A stretch of DNA of 32,615 bases from Chloroflexota bacterium (GCA_025355955.1 JANXYP010000038.1:1-32615); one strand, 5' to 3'; numbered from the stretch's first letter, positions 23,363 through 29,687 are shown. Numbers and translations: made by a program. The notes: a model not told the origin generated them from the sequence alone.

Positions 23363-25045
23363 TTGGCAACCAGGATAGCAGTAGATACGGCGATGGAGCA
23401 GGCGGAGCAGGCGGAGCAAGCGGAGCAGGGGGAGCAAGCGGCGGCGCAGCGCAGCACGGTGGTACATGGGCTGGGCGAGTTGTCGCTGGCGCTGGTGCGC
23501 GATTGGGCCCCGCTGCTGAAGTCCTCCGGGGTCGGCCTGCTCGCCACCATTCATGCGTGGGAGGAGCAGAATCCGCGCAGCCCCTTCTATGGTTGGATGC
23601 ACCTGGCGCAGGAGACGCTGGCAGCCTATCTGGATATGGGCCGCACCAGCATCATCCGCTATCGCAACCTGCTAGACACTTGCGGGCTGATTGAGCAGCG
23701 CGAGGTTAGTTACCACCGACCGGGGATGAAGTTGCACCAGACAGTGCTGCGGGTAAGCCGCGCTGAGGTACAGCCCTCGCTGCGGCTGCTGGAATATCTG
23801 ATCTTCGAGGCCGAGGATTGGACGCGCAAGCATACTGCCTGGCTGCTGACCGACTTCCAGCCACCGAGGGACGACAGCGAACTGGGTCGGCTAGTGGCAA
23901 CCATGCGCCGTGCTTACCAGGTGAGCGTCGGCAGCAGCGGCATCGCGGTGATTACCGAGGGTGAGCGGCTGACAGTAGCAGGCAGCTTTGCGGCGCGATT
24001 GCTGCAACGCGAACTGGGCAGCCAGCCTCTACTACTGGAAGTTGAACGTTACAAGTTGAAAGTTGAAAGTGGCGTAGGTAGCGAGAGCGATGTTTCACCG
24101 ATGAACAATGGTGGGTTGGCCACGGCTGTTGAACCCTCGCATCGACTCTCCATTGATGAAAGCGATGTTTCACCAGTGAACAATGCTGGGTTGGCAAAGA
24201 GGAGGCAGCGGTGGCAATCTAGGTCCACTAATGGCAGAGATGTTTCATCAGTGAACAATGCTACGCCGAGCGGTGTTTCAGCAGGAGTCGGCGGTGAGCG
24301 CAGCATTGTTTCACCAGGAGTCGCAAATAACGCTAACGTTTCTTTGTCTCTTAACGTAAAGAATAATAACAACGTTAACGCTGATGGGGAGAGCGACTTT
24401 GCGATTGCGGCTCTAGGGGCAAAGCGGATCACCGACGAAGGCAGCGTACAGTGGCATATCCTCTGCCTGCAGCAGATGGGGCGTTCGCTGTACGAGCAGG
24501 CGATTGCCACCACCGAGCGGGTGGTTGCCAGTGGCAAACTGCGCGGCAAGAGCGGAGGCTACTTCACCAAGACGGCGATCGCCCTGGCGCAACAGCAAGG
24601 CATCGTGCTAAAACGAGGGGGCGGGGTGGAACGTTACAAGTTGAAAGTGGAAAGAGGCGCTAGCAATAGCAGTGTTTCAGCAGTGAACAACGGTGCAAGT
24701 GCATCTTCAGCAGCCTATCAGCCGAGCGATGTTTCACTAGTGAACAATGGTGAACCAATAGCCAGCGATTCACCAACCCGAACCTATACCGTGCCGGGGA
24801 TGGCGGCGCGGCAGGCGTGGCAGGCGGCGCTAGCCGAGCTTGAGGCGCGGTTGAACGGGCCAGCCTGGTTCGGCTGGCTGCGCCATGCTCACCTGCTGGC
24901 GCTTGAGGATGACACTGCAGTAGTCGGCACGCCCAGCGGTGGGTTGGCCGAGGTGATGACCCGCCGCCACGCCGCCGAGGTAGTCGAGGTGATGAGCGCG
25001 GTGCTGGGCCGGCCAGTGAACGTGGAGTTTGTGACGCGATGGTGA
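23363..25045 (+). CDS. Winged-helix replication-initiator-like protein with C-terminal DnaA domain-I-like region
   Basis: 560 residues from TTG 23363, set by GGGAGGTGAT 7-8 nt upstream. An EQA tandem repeat (9-bp DNA repeat) opens the protein. Residues about 40-135 look like a winged helix of phage or plasmid initiators (MHLAQETLAAYLDMGRTSII then RYRNLLDTCGLIEQREV). A low-complexity linker full of repeats follows (about 225-345), then a helical block (VQWHILCLQQMGRSLYEQAI; KSGGYFTKTAIALAQQQGI), a second repeat patch, and residues about 482-560 (RQAWQAALAELEARLNGPAW then FGWLRHAHLLAL, and VNVEFV at the end). The last part follows the pattern of DnaA domain I, the segment that recruits helicase. 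I infer an initiator that binds DNA at its N-terminus and recruits helicase at its C-terminus. The candidate origin lies within the gene itself. Confidence 0.8.
   Translation: MATRIAVDTAMEQAEQAEQAEQGEQAAAQRSTVVHGLGELSLALVRDWAPLLKSSGVGLLATIHAWEEQNPRSPFYGWMHLAQETLAAYLDMGRTSIIRYRNLLDTCGLIEQREVSYHRPGMKLHQTVLRVSRAEVQPSLRLLEYLIFEAEDWTRKHTAWLLTDFQPPRDDSELGRLVATMRRAYQVSVGSSGIAVITEGERLTVAGSFAARLLQRELGSQPLLLEVERYKLKVESGVGSESDVSPMNNGGLATAVEPSHRLSIDESDVSPVNNAGLAKRRQRWQSRSTNGRDVSSVNNATPSGVSAGVGGERSIVSPGVANNANVSLSLNVKNNNNVNADGESDFAIAALGAKRITDEGSVQWHILCLQQMGRSLYEQAIATTERVVASGKLRGKSGGYFTKTAIALAQQQGIVLKRGGGVERYKLKVERGASNSSVSAVNNGASASSAAYQPSDVSLVNNGEPIASDSPTRTYTVPGMAARQAWQAALAELEARLNGPAWFGWLRHAHLLALEDDTAVVGTPSGGLAEVMTRRHAAEVVEVMSAVLGRPVNVEFVTRW
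24041..24070. repeat. TTGAAAG heptamers translated inside the initiator gene, first patch
   Basis: ACAAGTTGAAAGTTGAAAGT is read in frame as YKLKVES. A second patch with the same flanking codons (ERYKLKVE) lies at 24631-24651. Each is followed within 20-50 bp by a TGTTTCA box. Confidence 0.9.
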
Positions 25046-25182
25046 GGGTAGTTCTGAGTTTTGAGTTTTGGGTTATGAATTAGAAAGCAATGTTTCAGCA
25101 GTGAACACTGGTGGGACGATCAGTCGAAGGCAGTTTTGAGTTTTGAGTTTTGAATTGGAAAGCGGTGTTTCAGCAGTGAACA
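24091..25182. repeat. Iteron/parS-like box array, TGTTTCAnCAGTGAACA
   Basis: Full boxes start at 24091, 24166, 24241, 24673, 24730, 25091 and 25166; partial boxes (TGTTTCAnCAGGAGTCG) start at 24274 and 24307. Spacings are 75, 75, 33, 33, then 57 and 75 in the later groups. Inside the gene all copies share one reading frame (encoding VSxVNN). The last two lie after the stop codon at 25045. Each box is a near-palindrome with one extra T: TGTT(T)CAC and GTGAACA. The left half equals the left half of the bacterial parS consensus TGTTTCACGTGAAACA; the right half lacks one A and the spacer is longer. Wider consensus GAAAGCGA before and ATGGTGGG after is partly conserved. Confidence 0.92.
24324..24381. 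other. A+T-rich segment next to the box array, candidate DNA-unwinding element
   Basis: Directly after the fifth box comes 58 bp that by hand count is about one third G+C in a clearly G+C-rich gene. It contains CTAACGTTT, CTTAACGTAA and AACGTTAACG, which form an imperfect inverted repeat across it. It encodes an Asn-rich stretch (VSLSLNVKNNNNVN). Position and composition fit an unwinding region beside iterons. Confidence 0.6.
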
Positions 25183-25199
25183 GTGGCAGGAATCTAGTT
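25050..25199. repeat. 75-bp tandem duplication after the initiator gene (heptamers plus box)
   Basis: Two units of 75 bp, each made of TTTTGAG heptamers, then a GAAAGC word, then a TGTTTCAGCAGTGAACA box. The same heptamer-then-box order occurs twice inside the gene. The 25046-25322 spacer otherwise holds one inverted-repeat element. Confidence 0.85.
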
Positions 25200-25203
25200 T
25201 TAT

Positions 25204-25331
25204 GTTTGTAGGGACGAACCATTGCCCCCTTGCGGGTGGCAAATAGTAGGAAATTGGTCATGATACATATAGCATTATGGGAAAAGTTGTGATACAATAG
25301 CAGGGCGAATAACAGTTCGCCCCTACGAAAC
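25204..25331. mobile_element. Inverted-repeat element with GTTTGTAGGG ends
   Basis: GTTTGTAGGGACGAAC at the left pairs with GTTCGCCCCTACGAAAC at the right, with one mismatch and one indel. The right end supplies the stop codon of the YggT-like gene on the minus strand, so the element has probably changed that protein's C-terminus. Confidence 0.55.
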
Positions 25332-25616
25332 TTGCTCGCCACCGCGCAGCAATTTGGCAGCAAGCCAGGCGAGGAGCATGACGACCAGCAGCGCGACAAG
25401 GGCGGCATAATCAATGCCAGCGAAGCCGAGCGGCGGCAGCGGCTTGAACAGGAAGCGAAATGGTAGGGTCAGCGGGTTGCTGGCAGCAAGCAGCAGGCCG
25501 ACTATGGGTGAGGATGGATCCACGCCGATGGCGAGGAAGATGAGGCGGGCGACCAGCAGCAGGATTAGGATGGCGAAGATAGCCCTTACTAGTTGGGCAG
25601 CGAGCAGCTTATTCAT
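25323..25616 (-). CDS. YggT family membrane protein
   Basis: About 97 residues from ATG 25616 (MNKLLAAQLVRAIFAILILL). I reject the track start at 25691. Two hydrophobic segments lie at about 8-28 and 62-86, and the middle has the family pattern NPLTLPFRFLFKPLPPLGFA followed by IDYAALVALLVVML. YggT proteins are small membrane proteins of poorly known function, linked to cell division or osmotic tolerance in some bacteria. A perfect TATAAT on the minus strand ends about 8 bp before the ATG, so the mRNA may be leaderless. The last residues (EQVS and stop) run into a repeat element. Confidence 0.88.
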   Translation of the reverse strand: MNKLLAAQLVRAIFAILILLLVARLIFLAIGVDPSSPIVGLLLAASNPLTLPFRFLFKPLPPLGFAGIDYAALVALLVVMLLAWLAAKLLRGGEQVS

Positions 25617-25726
25617 GCTGCGATTATAACATACCCTATCGGATAAGGAGGTTTTATCGAGAAGCAACGAGCGCAATACGAGGAACACCACAACGGAATA
25701 TTAACCTTTATCTGGCGTAAAAAGGC

Positions 25727-25760
25727 GCGTCCTTCGACGAAAGTCGGGGCCAGGGGACGC
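25727..25760 (+). promoter_or_regulatory. Structured leader before the small 25780 gene
   Basis: Outer stem GCGTCC/GGACGC encloses a CGAC-GAAA-GTCG hairpin with a GNRA tetraloop, ending 20 nt before the start codon. No known riboswitch consensus recognised. Confidence 0.4.
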
Positions 25761-25779
25761 AGCTAGGAGCGCAGCAGGA

Positions 25780-25974
25780 ATGACCCTGGAAGTGAGAGTC
25801 TGGGTGTCAAGTATCCGCGACGGTTGGCAGGTAGACCGGGCGCGGCGGCCTCGCCAAACGATGGCGGGTGAGCAATTGCTGGAACAGCGTGAAGGGCAAT
25901 GGTTGCTATTCTACATCCTAGCCCAGCAGATGAACCAGCGACAGGCGAACGACAAGATTAAAGCCCAAAGATAG
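25780..25974 (+). CDS. Small hypothetical protein (64 aa)
   Basis: 64 residues, basic and Gln-rich (WQVDRARRPRQTMAGEQLLE, then QQMNQRQANDKIKAQR). No family recognised and no membrane segment. AGGAG lies 10 nt before the ATG and a textbook terminator begins 13 bp after the stop, so the reading frame sits neatly in its own transcription unit. The leader 25640-25779 is also open in one frame (IEKQRAQYEEHHNGILTF and on), preceded by AAGGAGG, but without a standard start codon. Confidence 0.55.
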   Translation: MTLEVRVWVSSIRDGWQVDRARRPRQTMAGEQLLEQREGQWLLFYILAQQMNQRQANDKIKAQR

Positions 25975-25987
25975 CTGGTGATAGAAC

Positions 25988-26034
25988 AAACCGACCCGGT
26001 GCATTTGAATGTGCATCGGGTCGGTTTGTTTTTA
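25988..26034 (+). terminator. Rho-independent terminator after the 25780 gene
   Basis: AAACCGACCCG pairs with CGGGTCGGTTT and the stem continues inward through GTGCAT/GTGCAT with wobbles. TTTGTTTTTA follows. It is one of the best terminators in the window. Confidence 0.93.
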
Positions 26035-26053
26035 TGGGATTTGGCCCGTCGTT

Positions 26054-26147
26054 ATACCAATTCGCAGAGGAGAGACTGGATTTATCTGTAGGGGCGCGGA
26101 TTTAGCGTGACCATCCGTTTTACACTGGCACTATAGCGATTTGGCAT
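26054..26147. mobile_element. MITE-like element, family A copy 2 (94 bp, degenerate ends)
   Basis: Ends ATACCAATTCGC and GCGATTTGGCAT. Length (94 bp) and the offset of the internal CTGTAG word (32 bp from the left end) are identical to the copy at 4857. It ends exactly at the MOSC gene stop codon. Confidence 0.7.
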
Positions 26148-26827
26148 TAAAGCGCGCTAGATGCCTTCAGCTCGGCCAGTTCCTGGCGGGTACGAATGCC
26201 GAGCGCGGGAACGGCAAGCAACTCTAGTGCGGGTGCCGGATTGGCGTGGCGCTTGCGGACTGCCTGCGTAGCAGCGGTAATTGTCCAGCGCGGGTTGGCG
26301 CGTTCGAGCAACGTAACTGGCTGGCCTGCCTCGACGTAGCCCTCTTGCAGCACGCGCAGATACCAGCCGGTGCGCCCGCTCTTCTCTACCAGTTTGGTCA
26401 ATTGGGGTATACCCCAGCGGTGGCCGATTTTGCTGCACGGCCCGCGCGGTTGGGTTATCTGGATGCGCGCATCACCGATGGTGTAGATGTCGCCAATACA
26501 GACGGTGGTTTCGCTCTGGCCGCTGATGGTGAAGTTCTCACCAAATGCGCCATATGGTAGGGTGATGCCAAGCTCATTCGCCCACGCAGCATAGTGGTCG
26601 GCAGAGTAGGCCAGCAGTGCCTGGTCGGGGCCGCCGTGATACCGCTTGTCAGCCTGCCCATCGCCCACCAGATTATCGAGAGCAAGCCAGATGGGGCCAG
26701 CGACGGGGGTCTTGATGTAGCCCGTCCGCCAGATGCGTGCGCCCTTCTCGTCCTCTTCCTCGATTTGCTGCGGCATACCCACCTGGATTGAACGCAATAT
26801 GGAGTCGGGGGTCGGTGGTGCGCCCAT
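26147..26827 (-). CDS. MOSC domain protein, YiiM-like
   Basis: 226 residues. MOSC proteins bind molybdenum cofactor through a conserved Cys; YiiM-type members protect against N-hydroxylated base analogues. Seen: GDGQADKRYHGGPDQALLAY near 56, AFGENFT near 93, and QITQPRGPCSKIGHR near 123, whose Cys is the family's ligand. The C-terminal part (ANPRWTITAATQAV) fits the 3-alpha domain of YiiM. ATG directly follows the TAG of the upstream gene, and its GAGGAG ribosome-binding site lies inside that gene, so translation is coupled. Confidence 0.9.
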   Translation of the reverse strand: MGAPPTPDSILRSIQVGMPQQIEEEDEKGARIWRTGYIKTPVAGPIWLALDNLVGDGQADKRYHGGPDQALLAYSADHYAAWANELGITLPYGAFGENFTISGQSETTVCIGDIYTIGDARIQITQPRGPCSKIGHRWGIPQLTKLVEKSGRTGWYLRVLQEGYVEAGQPVTLLERANPRWTITAATQAVRKRHANPAPALELLAVPALGIRTRQELAELKASSAL

Positions 26828-27079
26828 CTAGTATCTCCTCGGCACCATATAGGCGCGGATGATGCTGCCGATGACCATGCCGACGATGAAAGCTACCACC
26901 ATGAACAGCAGGGTGGGAGCGTTGCCAATCAGCAGCAGGGCAATGATGCCCAGCACGGCCAGCGCGCCAAGCACCATCTGGCTGTTGACGAACCTGCCGC
27001 GCATCGCCGCCACGCCCAGCAGCATATAACCAGCGTAGATGCCGATGGCGGTGGCGACGATATTGAGGAGCCAATCCAT
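26828..27079 (-). CDS. Small three-TM membrane protein, unknown function
   Basis: 83 residues, with hydrophobic segments at about 4-24 (LLNIVATAIGIYAGYMLLGV), 36-52 (VLGALAVLGIIALLLIG) and 55-75 (TLLFMVVAFIVGMVIGSII). AAAGGAC before the ATG lies in the end of the peroxiredoxin gene. It is the middle gene of a tight three-gene operon (peroxiredoxin, this gene, MOSC). I do not recognise the family. Confidence 0.8.
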   Translation of the reverse strand: MDWLLNIVATAIGIYAGYMLLGVAAMRGRFVNSQMVLGALAVLGIIALLLIGNAPTLLFMVVAFIVGMVIGSIIRAYMVPRRY

Positions 27080-27081
27080 GT

Positions 27082-27567
27082 TTATGTCCTTTCAGGCTGT
27101 GCCTGCAACTCCTTGATTATGCGTAGCGCCTCGCTAACGTGCAGGTCGAACTTCATCTGCGAGTTGAAGATGTGACGAACGATGCCGTTGCGGTCAATCA
27201 CGTAGGTGACCCGCCCGCTAATGAAGCCGAGCGTGGTTGGCACGCCATAGAGCTTGCGTACCTTGCCACCCGTATCACTGAGCAGAGTGTAGGGCAGGCG
27301 ATTTTTTGCGGCAAACCCCTCGTGCGACTGCACCGAGTCGCTACTGATGCCGATCACTTCAGCGCCAGCTTCCTTGAACACTTCGTAATTGTCACGGAAG
27401 CTGCAGGCTTCGGCGGTGCAACCCGCCGAGTTGTCCTTCGGGTAGAAGAATAGCACAACCGCCTTGTCGCCAAGCAAATCCTTGAACCTGAGCATTGCTC
27501 CCTGCTGTGATGGTAGGGTGAAATCGGGGGCGGGGTCGCCAACTTTCAGGGTGTTTGATGCTGCCAT
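27082..27567 (-). CDS. bcp: Thiol peroxiredoxin, BCP/PrxQ type
   Basis: 161 residues. It reduces hydroperoxides with electrons from thioredoxin. GDPAPDFTLPSQQG near 10 and FFYPKDNSAGCTAEACSFRD near 40 define the active site: peroxidatic Cys in GCT and a second Cys five residues on (CTAEAC), the BCP arrangement. Ser-Ala replaces the common Thr-Pro before GC; Ser is an accepted substitute for the catalytic Thr. VIGISSDSVQSHEGFA near 70 and YVIDRNGIVRHIF near 125 are standard. AAGGAGG lies 6 nt before the ATG. First gene of its operon. Confidence 0.95.
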   Translation of the reverse strand: MAASNTLKVGDPAPDFTLPSQQGAMLRFKDLLGDKAVVLFFYPKDNSAGCTAEACSFRDNYEVFKEAGAEVIGISSDSVQSHEGFAAKNRLPYTLLSDTGGKVRKLYGVPTTLGFISGRVTYVIDRNGIVRHIFNSQMKFDLHVSEALRIIKELQAQPERT

Positions 27568-27648
27568 GGATGGCCTCCTTAAGGATTAAACAAACTTTAC
27601 TGCTTTATTGTACCAAATAGTGGAGCGGGATACCAATGCGACGGGTGG

Positions 27649-27831
27649 CTACATCCACTTGTCATCGCGGCCAGCGACGATGGGTTTGGTAAAGGTAGGG
27701 CTGCTGGCGACTGCCCAACCGAGCGCATGGTAAGGAGCGCAGCGGGGATTGTGGCGCAGCAGGTGGCGCTGGTGCTTGAGGTGAGATTTGCGGTTGGCGC
27801 GGCTGGCTTGCCGCTTCTGACTCCTGTGCAT
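27649..27831 (-). CDS. Small basic protein (60 aa) with its own promoter
   Basis: 60 residues, very basic at the start (MHRSQKRQASRANRKSHLKH QRH) with HNPRC and ending in GRDDKWM. It looks like a nucleic-acid or ribosome-associated peptide, but I cannot assign it to a ribosomal protein family. CGGAGG lies 10 nt upstream, and a near-consensus promoter at 27875-27903 would start transcription about 35 nt before the ATG. That support is better than for most ORFs of this size. Confidence 0.6.
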   Translation of the reverse strand: MHRSQKRQASRANRKSHLKHQRHLLRHNPRCAPYHALGWAVASSPTFTKPIVAGRDDKWM

Positions 27832-27874
27832 ATCTATCGTTCGCCTCCGTGTAGGTTATTGACGCTAATACCCT

Positions 27875-27903
27875 ATTATATTTGGGCTGAGTGGGAGCGT
27901 CAA
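27875..27903 (-). promoter_or_regulatory. Strong promoter for the 60-aa gene
   Basis: Minus strand TTGACG, a 17-bp spacer and perfect TATAAT. Confidence 0.8.
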
Positions 27904-27948
27904 GGGACGGGAGGTGTATTCTGTTGACAGTGGGGGTTATACCAATTA

Positions 27949-28104
27949 GCCAAGGAGATGCTATAGCTCTGTAGGGGCGAACCGTTGTTCGCCCTGCCTC
28001 AATCTATAGCGGCTTCAGCGTGCGGTACAGGTTGGGGTCGAACACTCTGGCGAACCGTTGTTCGCCCTGCCTCAATCTATAGCGGCACCATCGCTAATTG
28101 GTAT
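27949..28104. mobile_element. MITE-like element, family A copy 3 (156 bp, internally duplicated)
   Basis: Perfect 12-bp ends ATACCAATTAGC / GCTAATTGGTAT. The core GGCGAACCGTTGTTCGCC followed by CTGCCTCAATCTATAGCGGC occurs twice, 73 bp apart (27976 and 28049), which explains the greater length. Confidence 0.82.
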
Positions 28105-28141
28105 TAGACCGCCTTCCAGCCTCCCCCGATGAGGAAGGGGT

Positions 28142-28663
28142 TTACGTACTGAGCGCCGAATAGATCTCGCTGAGGAAGCGGCTGGGGATGGTTGCCAGTA
28201 GGCGGGTGGTGGTGAAGCCCTGCGCCCACGCTAGCTTCTCCCAGGTAGGGTAGGAGAGCGGGTACGGCACCCATAGGTTGCCGTGATCGGCATTGTATTC
28301 GACCAGCACGAAGCGCCCGCCGGGGCGGAGGTAGCGACGCAGCAGTTGCAGCAATGGCGCTTTGTCGCGCTGGAAGTGCAGCGAATTAGCCATCACGATG
28401 CCATCGAGGGGCGGCAGGTCGAGCGGACGGGTGAAGTCAGCGGCAAGGTAGTGAACGATGGTAGCGGGGAAGAGTTCTTGCATCGCCCGCTCCTGTTCGC
28501 GCAAGGCGGCACGGTTGCTATCCACCGAGTAGATCTCTCCACCCTCACCCAGCAAGTCGGCGAGGGCCAGGGTAAACGCGCCGCTGCCAGAGCCGAAATC
28601 AGCCCAGCGCTTGCCGCCTTCGATGCCGTCGCGGAGTAGATTTACGTGGTCGTTATGGTTCAT
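28142..28663 (-). CDS. Class I SAM-dependent methyltransferase
   Basis: 173 residues. Motif I is RWADFGSGSGAFTLALADLL near 19, the acidic end of beta-2 is IYSVDSN near 44, motif II is LDGIVMANSLHF near 85 and motif III RPGGRFVLVEYN near 112. The compact Rossmann core has little substrate-binding decoration, so the substrate cannot be told. No ribosome-binding site precedes the ATG. Instead a terminator hairpin for the upstream TPR gene lies in its immediate leader, so expression may depend on read-through. Confidence 0.88.
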   Translation of the reverse strand: MNHNDHVNLLRDGIEGGKRWADFGSGSGAFTLALADLLGEGGEIYSVDSNRAALREQERAMQELFPATIVHYLAADFTRPLDLPPLDGIVMANSLHFQRDKAPLLQLLRRYLRPGGRFVLVEYNADHGNLWVPYPLSYPTWEKLAWAQGFTTTRLLATIPSRFLSEIYSALST

Positions 28664-28667
28664 ATGG

Positions 28668-28713
28668 CAAAAAGCAAGCGAGGCACAACCACAATGGCTG
28701 GACCCCGCTTGCT
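28668..28713 (-). terminator. Terminator between the TPR gene and the methyltransferase
   Basis: On the minus strand AGCAAGCG, 25 nt, CGCTTGCT, then TTTTT, ending 5 bp before the methyltransferase ATG. It ends the transcript of the TPR gene or attenuates the methyltransferase. Confidence 0.75.
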
Positions 28714-28792
28714 GGAGAGAAAGGAAAGGGTGAAGACTTCATCTTCCCTTATTATACGAGAGGGCGGGGGCGGCGGATTTATCCACCTATAA

Positions 28793-29668
28793 CTAATTCT
28801 CACTAAAAGCCGCTCCCGGCGCGTTCAGCGCATCGCGGAAGGGGGCGACCACCGGCTCCAGGCTGGGGTCGAGTTCGAGCGCATGGGTCAGCAGCGGGGT
28901 GGCTTCGGGGTAGCGACCCAGCATACAGAGGATGACCCCGGCACCGGCGATCGCCTGAGCGTTAGTGGGGTCGAGTTGGGCGGCGCGGGTGAAGTCGGCG
29001 AGGGCGGCATCGTAGTTGCCGAGTTGCCCGTGAAGGCGGGCGCGGTTGGTGTAGGTGTAGGCGTGGTCGGGGTCGAGGGTCAGCGCATAGTTGTAGTCGG
29101 CCAGCGCCTTGTCGTTGTCGCCGAGCAGGGCATAGCAGGAAGCGCGGTTGTTGTAGGTATCGGCATCGGCCATGCCGTGGTTGATGGCGAGGGTGAAGTC
29201 AGCGGCGGCCTTGTCGTAGTGACCGGCCTCGGTCTGGGCCAGGGCGCGGGCGTAGTAAGGGGTGGGGTCATTGGGGGCAAGCGCGAGGTAGGCATCGAAG
29301 TCGGCAAGGGCGAGGTCGTACTTGCCGCTCTGCATATAGGCGACCCCGCGATTGTTGTAGGCTTTGATGAAGGTGGGATCGAGGATGAGCGCCTGATTGT
29401 AATCCACGATTGCCATGCTCAATTGGCCCTTGTCGGCGCGGATTATCCCGCGATAGACGTAGGCATCGGGCGAGTTGGGCTGTAGCTCGATGATGCGGTT
29501 GAAGTCGGCCATCGCCTTGTCTAGCTCGCCAAGCTCATAGTAGGCATCGCCGCGCTCGGCCAGCGCCTCGATGCTGCTGGGCGAACCGTCCAGCCGATCA
29601 TTGGCCTCGGCAAGCTGCTGCTCGTACAACTGGCGCTCGTCTATGGGGTTCTCGGTTTCGTCGCTCAT
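28793..29668 (-). CDS. TPR repeat protein
   Basis: 291 residues of almost pure TPR. At least seven 34-residue units are visible, for example ELDKAMADFNRIIELQPNSP, QLSMAIVDYNQALILDPTFI, KYDLALADFDAYLALAPNDP, DNDKALADYNYALTLDPDHA and NYDAALADFTRAAQLDPTNA. The consensus LDP..A-type turns are very regular. No signal peptide or extra domain, so probably a cytoplasmic scaffold. It reads towards the methyltransferase but is separated from it by a terminator. Confidence 0.92.
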   Translation of the reverse strand: MSDETENPIDERQLYEQQLAEANDRLDGSPSSIEALAERGDAYYELGELDKAMADFNRIIELQPNSPDAYVYRGIIRADKGQLSMAIVDYNQALILDPTFIKAYNNRGVAYMQSGKYDLALADFDAYLALAPNDPTPYYARALAQTEAGHYDKAAADFTLAINHGMADADTYNNRASCYALLGDNDKALADYNYALTLDPDHAYTYTNRARLHGQLGNYDAALADFTRAAQLDPTNAQAIAGAGVILCMLGRYPEATPLLTHALELDPSLEPVVAPFRDALNAPGAAFSEN

Positions 29669-29687
29669 TGGGCAATTATACCAAATC

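Noticed and set aside
24091-25182. CRISPR or simple protein-level repeat
   Set aside because: Boxes are 17 bp with unequal spacing, and copies occur outside the reading frame, so neither explanation fits.
24091-25182. Canonical parS
   Set aside because: No copy matches TGTTTCACGTGAAACA fully; the right half lacks one A and spacing is longer, so it is reported only as parS-like.
25647-25764. 37-codon ORF starting at ATC after AAGGAGG
   Set aside because: No ATG, GTG or TTG in frame; mentioned only as part of the leader of the next gene.
28883-29485. 200-aa Gly/Val-rich plus-strand ORF
   Set aside because: Antisense of regular TPR repeats, which explains its periodic composition.
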